64,000 nt of DNA from Anaeromyxobacter oryzisoli (GCF_022690765.1 NZ_JALCZA010000010.1:1-64000), one strand, 5' to 3'; numbered from the stretch's first letter, positions 9,058 to 18,415 are shown. A program made the numbers and translations. The notes: generated from the letters alone by a model not told the origin.

Positions 9058-9066
9058 ATCGCGGAC

Positions 9067-9111
9067 ATGATCTTCGTCACGACAACGGCGACGGCCGAGG
9101 GCCGGCGATGA
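9067..9111 (+). CDS. 14-codon upstream ORF overlapping the map start
   Basis: ATG at 9067 opens a reading frame for MIFVTTTATAEGRR, whose TGA (9109-9111) overlaps the next ATG as ATGA. The peptide is Thr-rich (TTTAT). With the -10 element 9 nt upstream it could be a leaderless mini-ORF that delivers ribosomes to the aminopeptidase start by termination-reinitiation. It may also be chance, since the ORF is short. Confidence 0.35.
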   Translation: MIFVTTTATAEGRR

Positions 9112-10091
9112 GCGGCCCGGACGCCGCGAGGGCCCGGCCCGGGCGCAACGACCCCTGCTGGTGCGGAAGCGGTCAGAAGTACAAGAAGTGCCACCTCGAC
9201 GCGGACAGCCGGGGCGCGCTGCAGGCGTCTCCGGTGCGGGTGGCGCGCCGGCCGCTGGCGCCCGGGATCGTCTCGCCTCGGCGCGCGGTCCCGCCCGCGG
9301 TGGTGCGCCCGGACTACGCTGCGACCGGCCGGCCGCGCGGGCAGGGCCGCGACGTGAAGACGCCGGAGCAGCTCGAGCGGCTGCGGCGCGCCTGTCGCGC
9401 CGCTGCGCGGGTCCTCCGGATCGCCGGCGAGTCGGTGCGCCCCGGGATCACCACGGACGCGCTCGACGAGCTCGCGCACGCCGAGACGATCCGGCTCGGC
9501 GCCTACCCGAGCCCGCTCAACTACCGCGGGTACCCGAAGTCGATCTGCACCTCGGTGAACGAGGTGATCTGCCACGGCATCCCGGACAGCCGGCCGCTCG
9601 CCGACGGCGACATCGTGAACCTCGACATCACCGTCTACCTCGATGGGATGCACGGCGACTGCTCCGCCACGTTCCTCGTCGGCGAGGTGGACGCCGGCGG
9701 CCGCAAGCTCGTCCAGGTCGCGCGGGAGTGCCTGGAGAAGGGGATCTCCGCGGTGCGGCCCGGCCGCCCGATCTCCGACATCGGCCGGGTCGTCGAGGCG
9801 CACGCGTCGCGCCACGGCTTCGGCGTGGTCCGCTCCTACTGCGGTCACGGCATCGGCGAGACGTTCCACACCCAGCTCCAGATCGCGCACCACTACGATC
9901 CGTCGATGCGGCGCGTGATGGAGCCCGGGATGACCTTCACGATCGAGCCGATGATCACCGAGGGCACCTGGGAGGACCTCCTCTGGGACGACGGCTGGAC
10001 CGCGGTCACCGCCGACGGGAAGCGCTCCGCGCAGTTCGAGCACACGCTCGCGGTGACCGAGGACGGGGCCGAGATCCTGACGGTGGAGTGA
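9108..10091 (+). CDS. map: Methionine aminopeptidase with N-terminal SEC-C zinc motif
   Basis: A 327-residue cytoplasmic enzyme that removes initiator methionine. Residues 13-29 carry a SEC-C zinc motif (GRNDPCWCGSGQKYKKCH), which helps dock on ribosomes or chaperones. Residues about 75-325 are a type I aminopeptidase with the metal ligands in order: Asp in NLDITVYLDG, Asp in GMHGDCS, His in GHGIGETFH, Glu in TIEPM and Glu in AQFEHT. The linker of about 45 residues is Arg/Pro-rich. The ATG at 9108 overlaps the upstream mini-ORF stop. The SEC-C-extended form is known in several phyla; genomes with it often encode a second short MetAP, not visible here. Confidence 0.93.
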   Translation: MSGPDAARARPGRNDPCWCGSGQKYKKCHLDADSRGALQASPVRVARRPLAPGIVSPRRAVPPAVVRPDYAATGRPRGQGRDVKTPEQLERLRRACRAAARVLRIAGESVRPGITTDALDELAHAETIRLGAYPSPLNYRGYPKSICTSVNEVICHGIPDSRPLADGDIVNLDITVYLDGMHGDCSATFLVGEVDAGGRKLVQVARECLEKGISAVRPGRPISDIGRVVEAHASRHGFGVVRSYCGHGIGETFHTQLQIAHHYDPSMRRVMEPGMTFTIEPMITEGTWEDLLWDDGWTAVTADGKRSAQFEHTLAVTEDGAEILTVE

Positions 10092-10182
10092 GGACAGGCC
10101 TCACAGCGCCGCTCGATTGGGCTGAACCCTGCTGCGGCGCACGCTGCCTGCCTGCGCCGGGCAGACTCCTCCGTCCGCTGCT

Positions 10183-10226
10183 CGCCCTTCGACTCCGGCG
10201 CGCAGCGCGCGCCTACGCTCAGGGCG
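10183..10226. repeat. Extragenic interrupted palindrome
   Basis: Nested inverted repeats: outer arms CGCCCT (10183-10188) and AGGGCG (10221-10226), inner arms GGCGCGC and GCGCGCC around a central A. The unpaired segments read TCGACTCC and TACGCTC. It lies in the 237-bp gap between the convergent map and HNH genes and could act as a terminator. Similar palindromes recur between genes in many GC-rich genomes. Confidence 0.45.
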
Positions 10227-10328
10227 AACGGAACTTCGAATCGCCTGCGCTGCTCCGTCGTCGTGTGCCCCGGCTCGGCGACGGCATCGTGTGCCTCGCG
10301 ACGGGCTCGACCCAACCGAGAGGCGCTA

Positions 10329-12428
10329 TCAGGCGTCCGGCCCGAACACGGCCAGCGCCCTCCCGGCCCGACGCACCCCGAGCTCCCACCGGAGCCCGTC
10401 CGGCGCCCGGCCGCGGACCCGGATCCAGCCCCGGTGGATGGCGTGGAGGTGGTGCGCGGCGCAGAGGGCGATCTGGTTCTCGTCCGAATCATCGCCGCCC
10501 TGCGAGCGGTAGCAGACATGGTGCACGTGCGCGGCGGGGCGGCTGCACCCGGGGACCTGACAGCGGCCCCGATCGCGCGCGAGGATCTTCCGCTGCCGCG
10601 GCGGGCGCGAGCGCTCGGCCACCTTCGCGGCCTCCTTCCAGGTCTCGATGAACTCGTGCGCGATGCGGACGACGCACTCCTCCGGGGTGAGCCAGTGACC
10701 TGCGGCGGCCCGAGCCGCGCGGAACGAGGCGTCGACGAGAAGGGCGACTCGGCGCGGGACGTGGAGGGTCAGCCAGTCGCGCGCACACATCTGCGCGGGG
10801 AAGGGGTCCGTCGGCTTGCTCGGCGTGCCCGTCTCCGCCCCGGAGTCGTCGGTCCTCCCGGACGCCGCACACATCTGCGCCGGCTCCTTCCCGGAGTCTT
10901 CGGTCAGCCTCGACGCCGCACACATCTGCGCCGGCTCCTCCGCGTAGTCGTCGGTCCGCCCTGACGCCGCACACATCTGCGCCGGCTCCTCCGCGGAGTC
11001 GTCGGTACGCCCCGGCGGCGCACACATCTGCGCCGCGGCCTGCGCCTCGGCCGCGGACCGAGCGGCGAGCTCGTCCTCGAGCTCACGCCGGAACGCGATG
11101 CAGGTCGAGGCCTCGGCGTGGGCAATCAGCGCCTCGACCGTGTCTTCGTCCGTGCTCGCTCCCGCCGCGCGGACGACGAGCCGCGCCTGCTCGTAGCTGA
11201 TCCGGCCGCCCCGGAGCGCCTGCCGGAGCGCCGGCAGCGCGTAGAGCCGCCGCTCCAGCGCGGCGCGCTGCGCCACGGTCCGCTCGGCCATCCCCAACCT
11301 TTCAGCGCAGTAGTGGCCGAAGGTGGCGAAGCCCATGTCGCGCCAGAGCCCCACGTTCAGGACCAGCATGGCGAGGTGGCCGACCAGCTCGTCCCAGCGC
11401 TCGCGCATGGAGGCGAGGTGCCGAAGCTGCTCGTCTAGGAGCTCCGCGGGATCCCGCGCGGGCGCGCCGCCCGCATCGCTCGAGGCCCCGTCGTCCAGGC
11501 CCACGCCGTCGGTCATGACGCCGACCACCGGGGCAGGCACCGGCGCGACCTGGTCGAGCGCGGCCCAGCACGCCGTCTCTTCCTCGAGCGCCTCCCGCGC
11601 GGCGTCGAACCACTCCGCGCGCGACGCCTCCACGCTCCGCTCGTCCGCATCCTCGTCCGCGTCCACCGGGTGCGCGCCGAGGTACTCCTGGCAGATCGAC
11701 TCGAGCCGCTCCCACCGCGGCGAGGTTGCCTTGAGGAGCTTCCCCGCCAGCGCAAGCGCCTCGTCGAGCCGGGCCCGCGCCTCGGGTCCGAGAAGGACGT
11801 CCACCCGGTCGAAGCGCTCCTCCTCGAGCTCATCGCCGGCTGACGCACCAATCGCCCCGCTCGCGCCGCTCGCGCCGCTTGCGCTTTCCGCACCGTCCCG
11901 GTCCGCCGCCCGTACCGCCACCTCGAGTGCACGCACCGTCGCGGTCCGCGCGCGCTCGACCCACTCCGCCTCTGCTTCGCCCAGCGCCACCCGCAAGATC
12001 GTGGTCGCCTTGCGCGCGCTCACCTCGCCGGAGCGGACCGCTTCGCGGAGTCGTGGTCGCGCCTCCAACGCGCGCGCGAGCTGGACCATCCCCTGCGCGG
12101 TCCGGCCGGCCATCCCGAGCCGTTCGCGCGCGTAATCCACGATCCCCGAGTACCCGAGCCGCAGCGTGCGGTCGCCCTGCGCCAAGGCGAGGAGCCCGTC
12201 GCCGAGCGCGACGTCCAGCGCGCCTCGTCCCCGCGCTACCCGGGCGAGGAGCCCGTCCACGAGCAGGGCCGCCTCCTCGCGAAGGACATGCGGTCGCTCG
12301 TGCGGCATCGGCGGGTCAAGCTGCCACGCTGCGCGCGCGAGCGCCTCCGGCGGCGGCTCGGCCAAGGTGACGATCGGGCTGGAGCCGACGTTGCGCATCG
12401 TCGGGAGGATTGCACGCGGGTCTGACAT
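10329..12428 (-). CDS. HNH endonuclease-domain protein with DUF222-like region and tandem repeats
   Basis: A 699-residue protein. Residues about 30-170 and 330-450 are two related helical segments: YSGIVDYARERLGMAGRTAQ and FATFGHYCAERLGMAERTVAQ align as an internal duplication. Residues about 465-550 hold four 17-residue repeats of the type AQMCAASGRTDDSAEEP. The C-terminus (about 595-680) is an HNH nuclease fold: RDRGRCQVPGC, HVHHVCYRSQGGDD and NQIALCAAHHLHAIHRG, with Cys pairs for structural zinc. Proteins of this layout occur in many copies in actinobacteria and Anaeromyxobacter-like genomes and are often mobile; their target is not established. The gene abuts the broken 5' end of the RHS gene, 16 bp before that open frame begins, so it may mark a recombination junction. 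Confidence 0.82.
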   Translation of the reverse strand: MSDPRAILPTMRNVGSSPIVTLAEPPPEALARAAWQLDPPMPHERPHVLREEAALLVDGLLARVARGRGALDVALGDGLLALAQGDRTLRLGYSGIVDYARERLGMAGRTAQGMVQLARALEARPRLREAVRSGEVSARKATTILRVALGEAEAEWVERARTATVRALEVAVRAADRDGAESASGASGASGAIGASAGDELEEERFDRVDVLLGPEARARLDEALALAGKLLKATSPRWERLESICQEYLGAHPVDADEDADERSVEASRAEWFDAAREALEEETACWAALDQVAPVPAPVVGVMTDGVGLDDGASSDAGGAPARDPAELLDEQLRHLASMRERWDELVGHLAMLVLNVGLWRDMGFATFGHYCAERLGMAERTVAQRAALERRLYALPALRQALRGGRISYEQARLVVRAAGASTDEDTVEALIAHAEASTCIAFRRELEDELAARSAAEAQAAAQMCAPPGRTDDSAEEPAQMCAASGRTDDYAEEPAQMCAASRLTEDSGKEPAQMCAASGRTDDSGAETGTPSKPTDPFPAQMCARDWLTLHVPRRVALLVDASFRAARAAAGHWLTPEECVVRIAHEFIETWKEAAKVAERSRPPRQRKILARDRGRCQVPGCSRPAAHVHHVCYRSQGGDDSDENQIALCAAHHLHAIHRGWIRVRGRAPDGLRWELGVRRAGRALAVFGPDA
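10869..11034 (-). repeat. 51-bp in-frame tandem repeats inside the HNH gene
   Basis: The core ACACATCTGCGC recurs at 10869, 10920, 10971 and 11022, exactly 51 bp apart, with a fifth diverged copy at 10785 (84 bp away). Each unit encodes 17 residues containing Gln-Met-Cys-Ala and an acidic tail. Expansion or loss of units keeps the frame. Confidence 0.85.
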
Positions 12429-12488
12429 CCGGCGCTATCCTGAATTGCGTCATCCGATGCGGCGAAGTGCCGCCTGTTCGTTTACCTG

Positions 12489-15131
12489 ATGTCGGTGGAC
12501 ACGGTGGTGCTCGTGGACGGCCTGAAGCGGGTGATCCAGACGTGGAAGACGGCGGAGGTGGAGGGGAAGGGCATCGGCTGGTCGGTGTCGGGCCAGGAGG
12601 TGTACGACGCGCTCGGGCGGGTGGTGAAGCGAGGGCAGACGTTCTTCGAGCCGGGCGCGAGCCCGTACTTCGTCGGCGGGGCGCCGCTCAACCCCTCCTC
12701 CTTCGCGTACGACGTGCTGGGGCGGACGGTGCTCACGCGCGAGCCGAACGGGGACGCGCCGGGCGGGCTCGCCGACACGTCGGTGGTCTACGACTTCGGG
12801 GCGCCGGCGGGGAGCGCGATCCAGCGGCTGCGCTCGACGGTGACCGATCCGCTCGGCAACGCGAAGGTGCTCTTCCGCGACCCGCGCGACGAGGTGGTGG
12901 CGGTGCAGGAGAACACCGGGAAGAGCACGCCGACGACGAGCTACCAGTACGATCCGCTGGGGCAACTCCTCACGGTGACCGACGCGCAGGGGCACCAGAC
13001 GGGGATCGCGTACGACTGGCTCGGGCGACGGACGTCGCTCTCCAACCCGGACGCGGGGCTCGTGAATTTCGTCTACGACGCGGCAGGCAACCTGATCCAG
13101 AAGCAGGACTCGAACCTGGCCGCGAAGCACGCGGTGATCGGGTACGAGTACGTGTACGACCAGCTCCGGACGGTGCGGTACCCGTTCTCGTCGGCGGTGA
13201 CGTACGAGTACGGGAGCGCGAGCGACACGGTGGAGAACCAGGTCGGGCGCGTGAAGCGGATCGTGGACGACGCGGGCGAGGAGACGCGCGGGTACGGGAA
13301 GCTCGGCGAGACCGTCCGCTCGACGCGGACGGTGAGGCCGCTCAAGCCCAACGGCTCGCCGCAGAGGTTCGAGACGCGCTTCGCCTTCGACTCGTTCGGG
13401 CGGATGACGTCGATGGTCTACCCGGACGGCGAGGTGCTCGGGTATCACTACGACGCTGGCGGGCTGGTGGCCGGGGCGAGCGGGAACCGGCCGGCGACGC
13501 AGCACTACGCCGCGGCGAGGGAGACGTATCTCACCTCGCTCACCTACGACGAGTTCGAGCAGCGGAAGACGCTGGTCTACGGCAACGGCGGGACGAGCCG
13601 GTACACGTACGACCCCCTGACCCGCAGGCTGAGGAACCTCGACACGATCGTGGCGGGCCGGGCGCTGCAGCGGGTCACGTACGCGTACGACCTGGTCGGG
13701 AACGTGACCGGGATGACGAACGCCCTGGGGCAGGCGACCGGTCCGCGGTCCGGGGCGGTGAGCTACTCTTACTCGTACGACAAGCTGTATCGGCTGACGG
13801 ACGCGACGGGGACGGCGTTCGCGCGGCCGGGGGTGATCGACGCGTTCCGGTCGCACTTCGACTACGACGACATCCACAACATGACGGTGAACCGTCAGGT
13901 GCACACGGTGAGGAGCCAGAACGGGGGGACCGAGAGCGAGGCGTACCCGCCGCCGTCGAACCACGACTGGCTGTACCAGTACGACCCGGCCCACCCGCAC
14001 CAGGCGACGAGGGTGGGGGACACGCTGCTCACCTACGACGCGAACGGGAACACGACGCGAGAGTGCCGGGACCACGGCGACCCGACGTGCACGGTGGACC
14101 ACGATCACCTGCGTGAGCTCTTCTGGAACGAGGAGAACCGGCTCACGGCGGTGATCGAGGGCGGCGGGCGGCACGTGACGAGCTTCCTCTATGACGCCGC
14201 CGGCGAACGGATCGTGAAGCAGGGGCGGGGCGGGGACAGCATCACCATCGGGCAGTTCTTCAACCTGAAGGGGAAGACGGCGGCGACGAAGCACGTGTTC
14301 GTGGGGGAGACGCGGCTCGCGTCGAAGCTGCTCCCGCCGCCGGGGTGGGTCGAGGGGCTCGCGCCGGCGAACTCGAGTACCACCACGACGACGACGTCCG
14401 CGATCACGCTGCCCGGTTGCGACCCGTCGAGCTACAGCCCGCAGAAGTGCCCGTATCTCCCCGGCTCGCCGCCGGTGGCATACGCGTACGACGACACGGT
14501 GGTGAGGCCGGAGACGTACTACTACCACCCCGACCACCTGGGCTCGACGAGCTGGGTGACGGACCAGAACGGGAAGGTCCACGAGCACGTGGAGTACTAC
14601 CCGTACGGCGAGGTGTGGTGGGAGCCGAAGTACGACCGGGACGGCGCCGGGGTGAAGGGGCAGCAGTTCCTGTTCACGAGCAAGGAGCTGGACGAGGAGA
14701 CCGGGCTCTATTACTTCGGGGCGAGGTATTACGATTCTAAGCTCGCGCGGTGGAGGAGCGTGGATCCAGTCCTTGCTCTACCGATAGGTGATCTTGATCA
14801 GTCTGACGGTCGAGAGTCCAAGCCCGGCACCGACTTGCAAGAGTACGGCGAACGAATGCACTCGCCGGACATGAGACGGTTCAATTCTGTTGGCTCGAAG
14901 ATGCCGGAAGCGGGAACGCCTGGAACGCTCGACAGATATGGCTACGCATTAAATAACCCCGCACGGTTCACTGACCCAACCGGCCGTTCGGCGTTGGAAT
15001 ACAATGGGAAGCTACACACGCTAACGTTGTACTCGGCGAGCGGCGAAACGATCGCGACATTCCCCGCTCAGAACAACACAACGACTAAGAGTCAGGGCCC
15101 GTGGCCGGAGGGCAGACCCGATCCGCGCTGA
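12489..15131 (+). pseudogene. RHS/YD-repeat polymorphic toxin, 5'-truncated and interrupted by an IS element
   Basis: The frame opens after a stop at 12441 and its first ATG is 12489, but homology starts mid-protein (VVLVDGLKRVIQTWKTAEV), so the N-terminal secretion and shell region is missing. YD repeats (YDALGRVVKRG, YDVLGRTVLTREP, YQYDPLGQLLTVTDAQG) run to about residue 690. The RHS core follows: YYHPDHLGSTSWVTDQNG, GLYYFGARYYDSKLARW and RYGYALNNPARFTDPTGR. From about residue 835 a toxin tip begins (SALEYNGKLHTLTLY) and is cut after GPWPEG by an ISAs1-type insertion at 15113; the last six codons come from the IS. G+C falls sharply after about 14740, as expected for an exchanged toxin tip. 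Joined to 16804-17098 it would encode 972 residues. Confidence 0.85.
15103..15112. repeat. Left target-site duplication of the ISAs1-type element
   Basis: GGCCGGAGGG here is repeated exactly at 16794-16803, flanking the IS. A 10-bp duplication is in the range reported for ISAs1-family transposition. Confidence 0.88.
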
Positions 15132-16793
15132 TGCGGGTTGAGCTCTGCTGGCGCCGTGACGCCGCATTCGAGGCGCCGGGACGCAGGACGCCCGGCGGCG
15201 TCGGCCGCGGGACGTTTCGTGCTGTCTGCGCGCAATGAAGAAGGGGCGGCCTGCGGACCGGTGGTTCAGGTGACGGCAGTGGCGAGGTCGGTGAGCTGGG
15301 CGACGAGGAGCGCGTCGCGGAGGGTCTCCGTGGCGCGGGCCCAGGGGATCGGCATGCAGTCCTTGCGAGGCGCCAGGGCCCGCCAGGCGCTGAGCGCGTT
15401 GTAGCCGATGATCCGCAGCCAGCTGACGGTCTCGATGGAGGCCCGGCTGGCCTGGCAGGGATGACCCTCGTCCTCGCCGAGGACGACGTCCAGGGTCCAG
15501 TGGCAGCCGTTCTCGATCCCCCAATGCAGCCGGACGAGGGCCAGCTCCTCGTCGCGCGTCAGGGTGCCGGTGGGGATCGAGGTGACGAAGTAGCGCTGCT
15601 CCACGGCGACGATCTCGCCGCGCCGGTCGGTGGTCGTCTGGCAGACGTACCAGAGCTGCTGGGCGGCCTCGATGGCGGCGGCCGGGGCGCCCGCGATGTC
15701 GCGGGCGTACAGGTCGCGCACGATGGTGTGGCCCCGGTACCGCTCCGCAGTACGGGCGAGCGGGGCGCGGAGGCCGTACTCACCGTGATCGCGGGCGAAG
15801 TCGTGCAGGTAGGGCTGGTTGCCCTTGAGGCCGAACACGTACCAGCGGCCGAGCGAGGTCACGAGCTCCGCGTTCTCGCGAGCGCAGAGGCCGGCGTCGC
15901 CGGTGACGATGCGGAACTGCCCGCCCAGCTGCTCGCAGACCGTGGGGAGCAGCTCCCGGAAGGCGGGGGACTCGCCCTCCTTGGAGCCGATCATCCTCTG
16001 CCCGACGCAGGGGCAGACCGACGAGGATGTGAGGGCGGCGCGGAGGGCGCCGAACGTCTGCACCGACGAGCCCTCGCCGTCGTAGGTCGATTGGACGGCG
16101 CCCGGCATACGCTCACCGTCAACCCGGGACCAGGTCCCCTTGCCGTCGAAGCTGATCACCCCCACGGCAAGACGGTCGTTTCGCACCACCTTGCGGGCGA
16201 TGAGATCCTTCACCTGGGCGAAGACCGTCTCCTCGAGGCCGGCCGGGGACTGCTCGGCGAGGAGGCGGTACAGCGTGGTGTCGCACGGCTTCCCGCGTCC
16301 GAGCCCGAGCGCTCGTCGCGCGCCCAGGCCGAGGTCGGCCAAGAAGTCCTCGGCGCGACGCAGGCTCCGGCAGCCGACGGAGAATGCGGCGGCCAGGCCG
16401 CCCAGCAGGCCGAGGTGGTCGTGGACCACCCAGGCGTCCTCCCGGGGGTCGTCGACCTCCCGGTCCCAGGGGATGTCGGCGTGCCGCAAGGCACGTCGGG
16501 CTTGTGCTTCGGTGATCGACATGATCTCCTGCCTCTCGGCCTCTTCTCGTTTGCGCGAGTTCGGCCGTCTTGGGGGTGGGGCCGGCGCCGGCTCCACCCC
16601 TTCTTCGTTTGCGCGGAGGGGATGATCGCCGGGGTCGATCCCGGCGTCGATCTTGCCGATCAGAAAATCGCGGCTGCGGTGGGCGAAGCGTCATCCGCAT
16701 CACGAAACTCGCCCCTGACGCCGACCCGGCCGGATCCTCAAGCGCCGCAGGCGCGAGAACCGCGGGGCGACCGGTCAGCGGGAATCAGGTCTG
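15113..16793. mobile_element. ISAs1-family insertion sequence, 1681 bp
   Basis: Ends were set from the target duplication and terminal inverted repeats. The left end reads CAGACCCGATCCGCGCTGA, and the reverse complement of the right end reads CAGACCTGATTCCCGCTGA, 16 of 19 matches. The element carries one transposase gene on the reverse strand and sits inside the toxin tip of the RHS gene. Removing it with one 10-bp copy restores the reading frame exactly. Confidence 0.88.
15266..16522 (-). CDS. ISAs1-family transposase
   Basis: A 418-residue DDE transposase of the H-repeat-associated type. The N-terminal domain (about 20-110) contains HLGLLGGLAAAFSVGCRSLR. The catalytic residues are probably Asp in SFDGKGTW, Asp in VTGDAGLCAREN and Glu in HWGIENGCHWTLDVVLGED. 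The start at 16522 (MSITEAQARR) has AGGAG upstream; the open frame extends further to 16597 with a low-complexity Pro/Arg stretch that is unlikely to be translated. The gene appears intact, so the element could still be active. Confidence 0.92.
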   Translation of the reverse strand: MSITEAQARRALRHADIPWDREVDDPREDAWVVHDHLGLLGGLAAAFSVGCRSLRRAEDFLADLGLGARRALGLGRGKPCDTTLYRLLAEQSPAGLEETVFAQVKDLIARKVVRNDRLAVGVISFDGKGTWSRVDGERMPGAVQSTYDGEGSSVQTFGALRAALTSSSVCPCVGQRMIGSKEGESPAFRELLPTVCEQLGGQFRIVTGDAGLCARENAELVTSLGRWYVFGLKGNQPYLHDFARDHGEYGLRAPLARTAERYRGHTIVRDLYARDIAGAPAAAIEAAQQLWYVCQTTTDRRGEIVAVEQRYFVTSIPTGTLTRDEELALVRLHWGIENGCHWTLDVVLGEDEGHPCQASRASIETVSWLRIIGYNALSAWRALAPRKDCMPIPWARATETLRDALLVAQLTDLATAVT

Positions 16794-16803
16794 GGCCGGA
16801 GGG
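16794..16803. repeat. Right target-site duplication of the ISAs1-type element
   Basis: GGCCGGAGGG, identical to 15103-15112, directly follows the right inverted repeat. Confidence 0.88.
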
Positions 16804-17098
16804 GACGTACAGGTATTCGCATTACAATCGGCATAAAGAGAGTGGACGAAATGATGCCTTCGGGTCGCATGGCATCGTTGTGTTTGACTTGTCGGCGAAG
16901 GGCAAGCGGTACGATGGAACTGGGGTCCACTCTGGGCGCGCTAACAAAGGAGCCGAGGCGCACCCAACTCACGGATGTATCCGAACGACCGACTCAGCTA
17001 TGGAGTTGATCTTGCAGGTACACAAGGATGATCCGCTAAAGACCATCACCGTCACAAACAATAATTCGGCGGCTCCGCGGTACAAGGGGAAACAGTGA
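16804..17098 (+). pseudogene. 3' half of the RHS toxin tip, L,D-transpeptidase-like (YkuD/DUF2778, Tlde1-like)
   Basis: This is the severed C-terminus of the RHS gene. In the restored frame GPWPEG joins GTYRYSHYN. The segment carries GSHGIVVFDL, HSGRANKGAEAHP and THGCIRTTDSAMELI. HxxxHGCIR-type motifs are the active site of L,D-transpeptidase-like enzymes; the Cys codon is at 16976-16978, about residue 933 of the joined protein. The N-terminal part of the tip (LEYNGKLHTLTLYSASGETIATFPA) resembles the start of DUF2778/Tlde1 effectors, which attack peptidoglycan in the periplasm. Base composition is far lower in G+C than the core genes. Without its start region it is probably not expressed. Confidence 0.75.
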
Positions 17099-17769
17099 AG
17101 CGCCGAGTAGTTGCAGGGGCGGCGCTTGTTGCCGCTATTCTGTGGCCGCGTCAAGCGGTCGGCCAGGCGGCTAGGTTGACTTCGTTAACCGACGGCGAAG
17201 CGCGGGCGCTATCTAGTGCGCTCCAGGGACGCCTTTCGGCGGTCGGCGGGGCGTTCGCGAGTAGGGTCCTTCAACGGTGCTTGGCGGATCCGCATCGCGG
17301 AAGTGCGCTCGCGCGCGCAATCAGATCGGGGCGGCTCACTCCGAGGTACCTGTGGCAGATTGATGTCGCTGTGCTTCGGTATGTGGAAAGTGCAGACAAG
17401 TCCGAAGTCACTCGCGGCTTGCGTGAAGGAATTGCTACCCCCGTGCTTGATGCATTGTCAGAAGCGGCAGCGAACGGGAGATGCGATTCGTTCGTGGCGA
17501 TAGGTGCGCTTGCTGAGGACTTGTCGGGCGAGTACGGAGAGGCGGTGGAGGAACTCGTATTTCGCCTCCTGAAGGAGCACCCGAAACAAGTGAATAAGTG
17601 CTGGATGGGGGCGCGAAAGTCTATCCGGCGGTTAGACCTCCAAACGACAGCGTTCTGCAGCGATTTCGACTTACTCGAACAGTTGTATCCGGTTGTGACG
17701 CCCGGGAGTCCCGGGGAGTATGTTCGCCAGATCGCCGACGCGTGCCCACGTAAAGATCGTGATAGATAG
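17095..17769 (+). CDS. Putative exported immunity protein for the RHS toxin tip
   Basis: A 224-residue protein that starts with GTG at 17095, overlapping the toxin stop as GTGA, so the two were translationally coupled. Residues 1-25 form a signal peptide (KRRVVAGAALVAAILW, cleavage probably after VGQA). The mature part is helical with four scattered cysteines (RCLADPH, GRCDSF, NKCWMG, AFCSDF) and no domain I recognise. A periplasmic location fits a toxin that cuts or modifies peptidoglycan. The immunity role is inferred from position, coupling, export and shared low G+C; no similarity to a known immunity family was seen. Confidence 0.65.
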   Translation: MKRRVVAGAALVAAILWPRQAVGQAARLTSLTDGEARALSSALQGRLSAVGGAFASRVLQRCLADPHRGSALARAIRSGRLTPRYLWQIDVAVLRYVESADKSEVTRGLREGIATPVLDALSEAAANGRCDSFVAIGALAEDLSGEYGEAVEELVFRLLKEHPKQVNKCWMGARKSIRRLDLQTTAFCSDFDLLEQLYPVVTPGSPGEYVRQIADACPRKDRDR

Positions 17770-17787
17770 CCCAGCTCCGGTGGAAGA

Positions 17788-17841
17788 CCCCCGACCGAGA
17801 GAGTTCGTGGAAGAGGATGACATAGCCGCACGACGAGTGGA
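17788..17841 (+). repeat. REP element, unit A left end
   Basis: The shared motif CCCCCGACCGAGAG is followed by TTCGTG (17804-17809) and CACGAC (17829-17834), which can pair as a hairpin stem around about 19 nt. Other copies carry GTAG just before the stem, the tetranucleotide typical of REPs recognised by RAYT proteins; this copy has lost it. Confidence 0.7.
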
Positions 17842-18034
17842 AGGCTCGGGATTCGGGAATGGATGTGGCGAGGCAGGACTCCCCAGGCGACCTTCAATTA
17901 ACGCCGCGAACAGACACGACATGGCCGCGGCTGGCGAACTCGACGCGGGAGCGCCGGTGCGGTGGCGTGCGCGATCCGTCGGCGTCTCGCTTGGAGATCC
18001 GGGAGGCGCTGCTTGGTCGGACGGACCGGTGGGG

Positions 18035-18415
18035 TTATCCGTACGCCTGACAGCGCGCAGCGTGCTGGACGCGCATCAGCCGCGTGCCGAGGGGGAAGAT
18101 GACGTCGCGGACGCCGGCTCTCCAGGACGCGAGGGCGGCCTGGTTAGCCCCTCCGAACTCCTCGAGCCGCTGGAGCGCCTCGATCCGCTTCCACTTCGTC
18201 CTGCAGGCGACCCGTGGATTGAGCTTCGCTCCGCGGCTCGCCGGGGGCGGGACGGGCGTACGGCTTCTGGGCGACGACGCGGGGTGCGCCGAGGAAGGAG
18301 CGCCCTTCGGCATCGAGGTCCGCCGCGGCGTGGTCCGCGACTTCGCGCCGTTTCGCGCTCGAGCGCTCGGCGAACGCGGCGTCGGATTCGAGTTCGGTGG
18401 CCTTTCGAGCTGAAG
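18035..18415 (-). pseudogene. RAYT transposase remnant (unit A)
   Basis: Only the C-terminal part is recognisable: LNPRVACRTKWKRIEALQRL and ASWRAGVRDVIFPLGTRLM align with the intact copy at 20281-21180. Upstream of that the homology changes frame, and the HUH catalytic region and N-terminus are absent. Non-functional. Confidence 0.8.
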
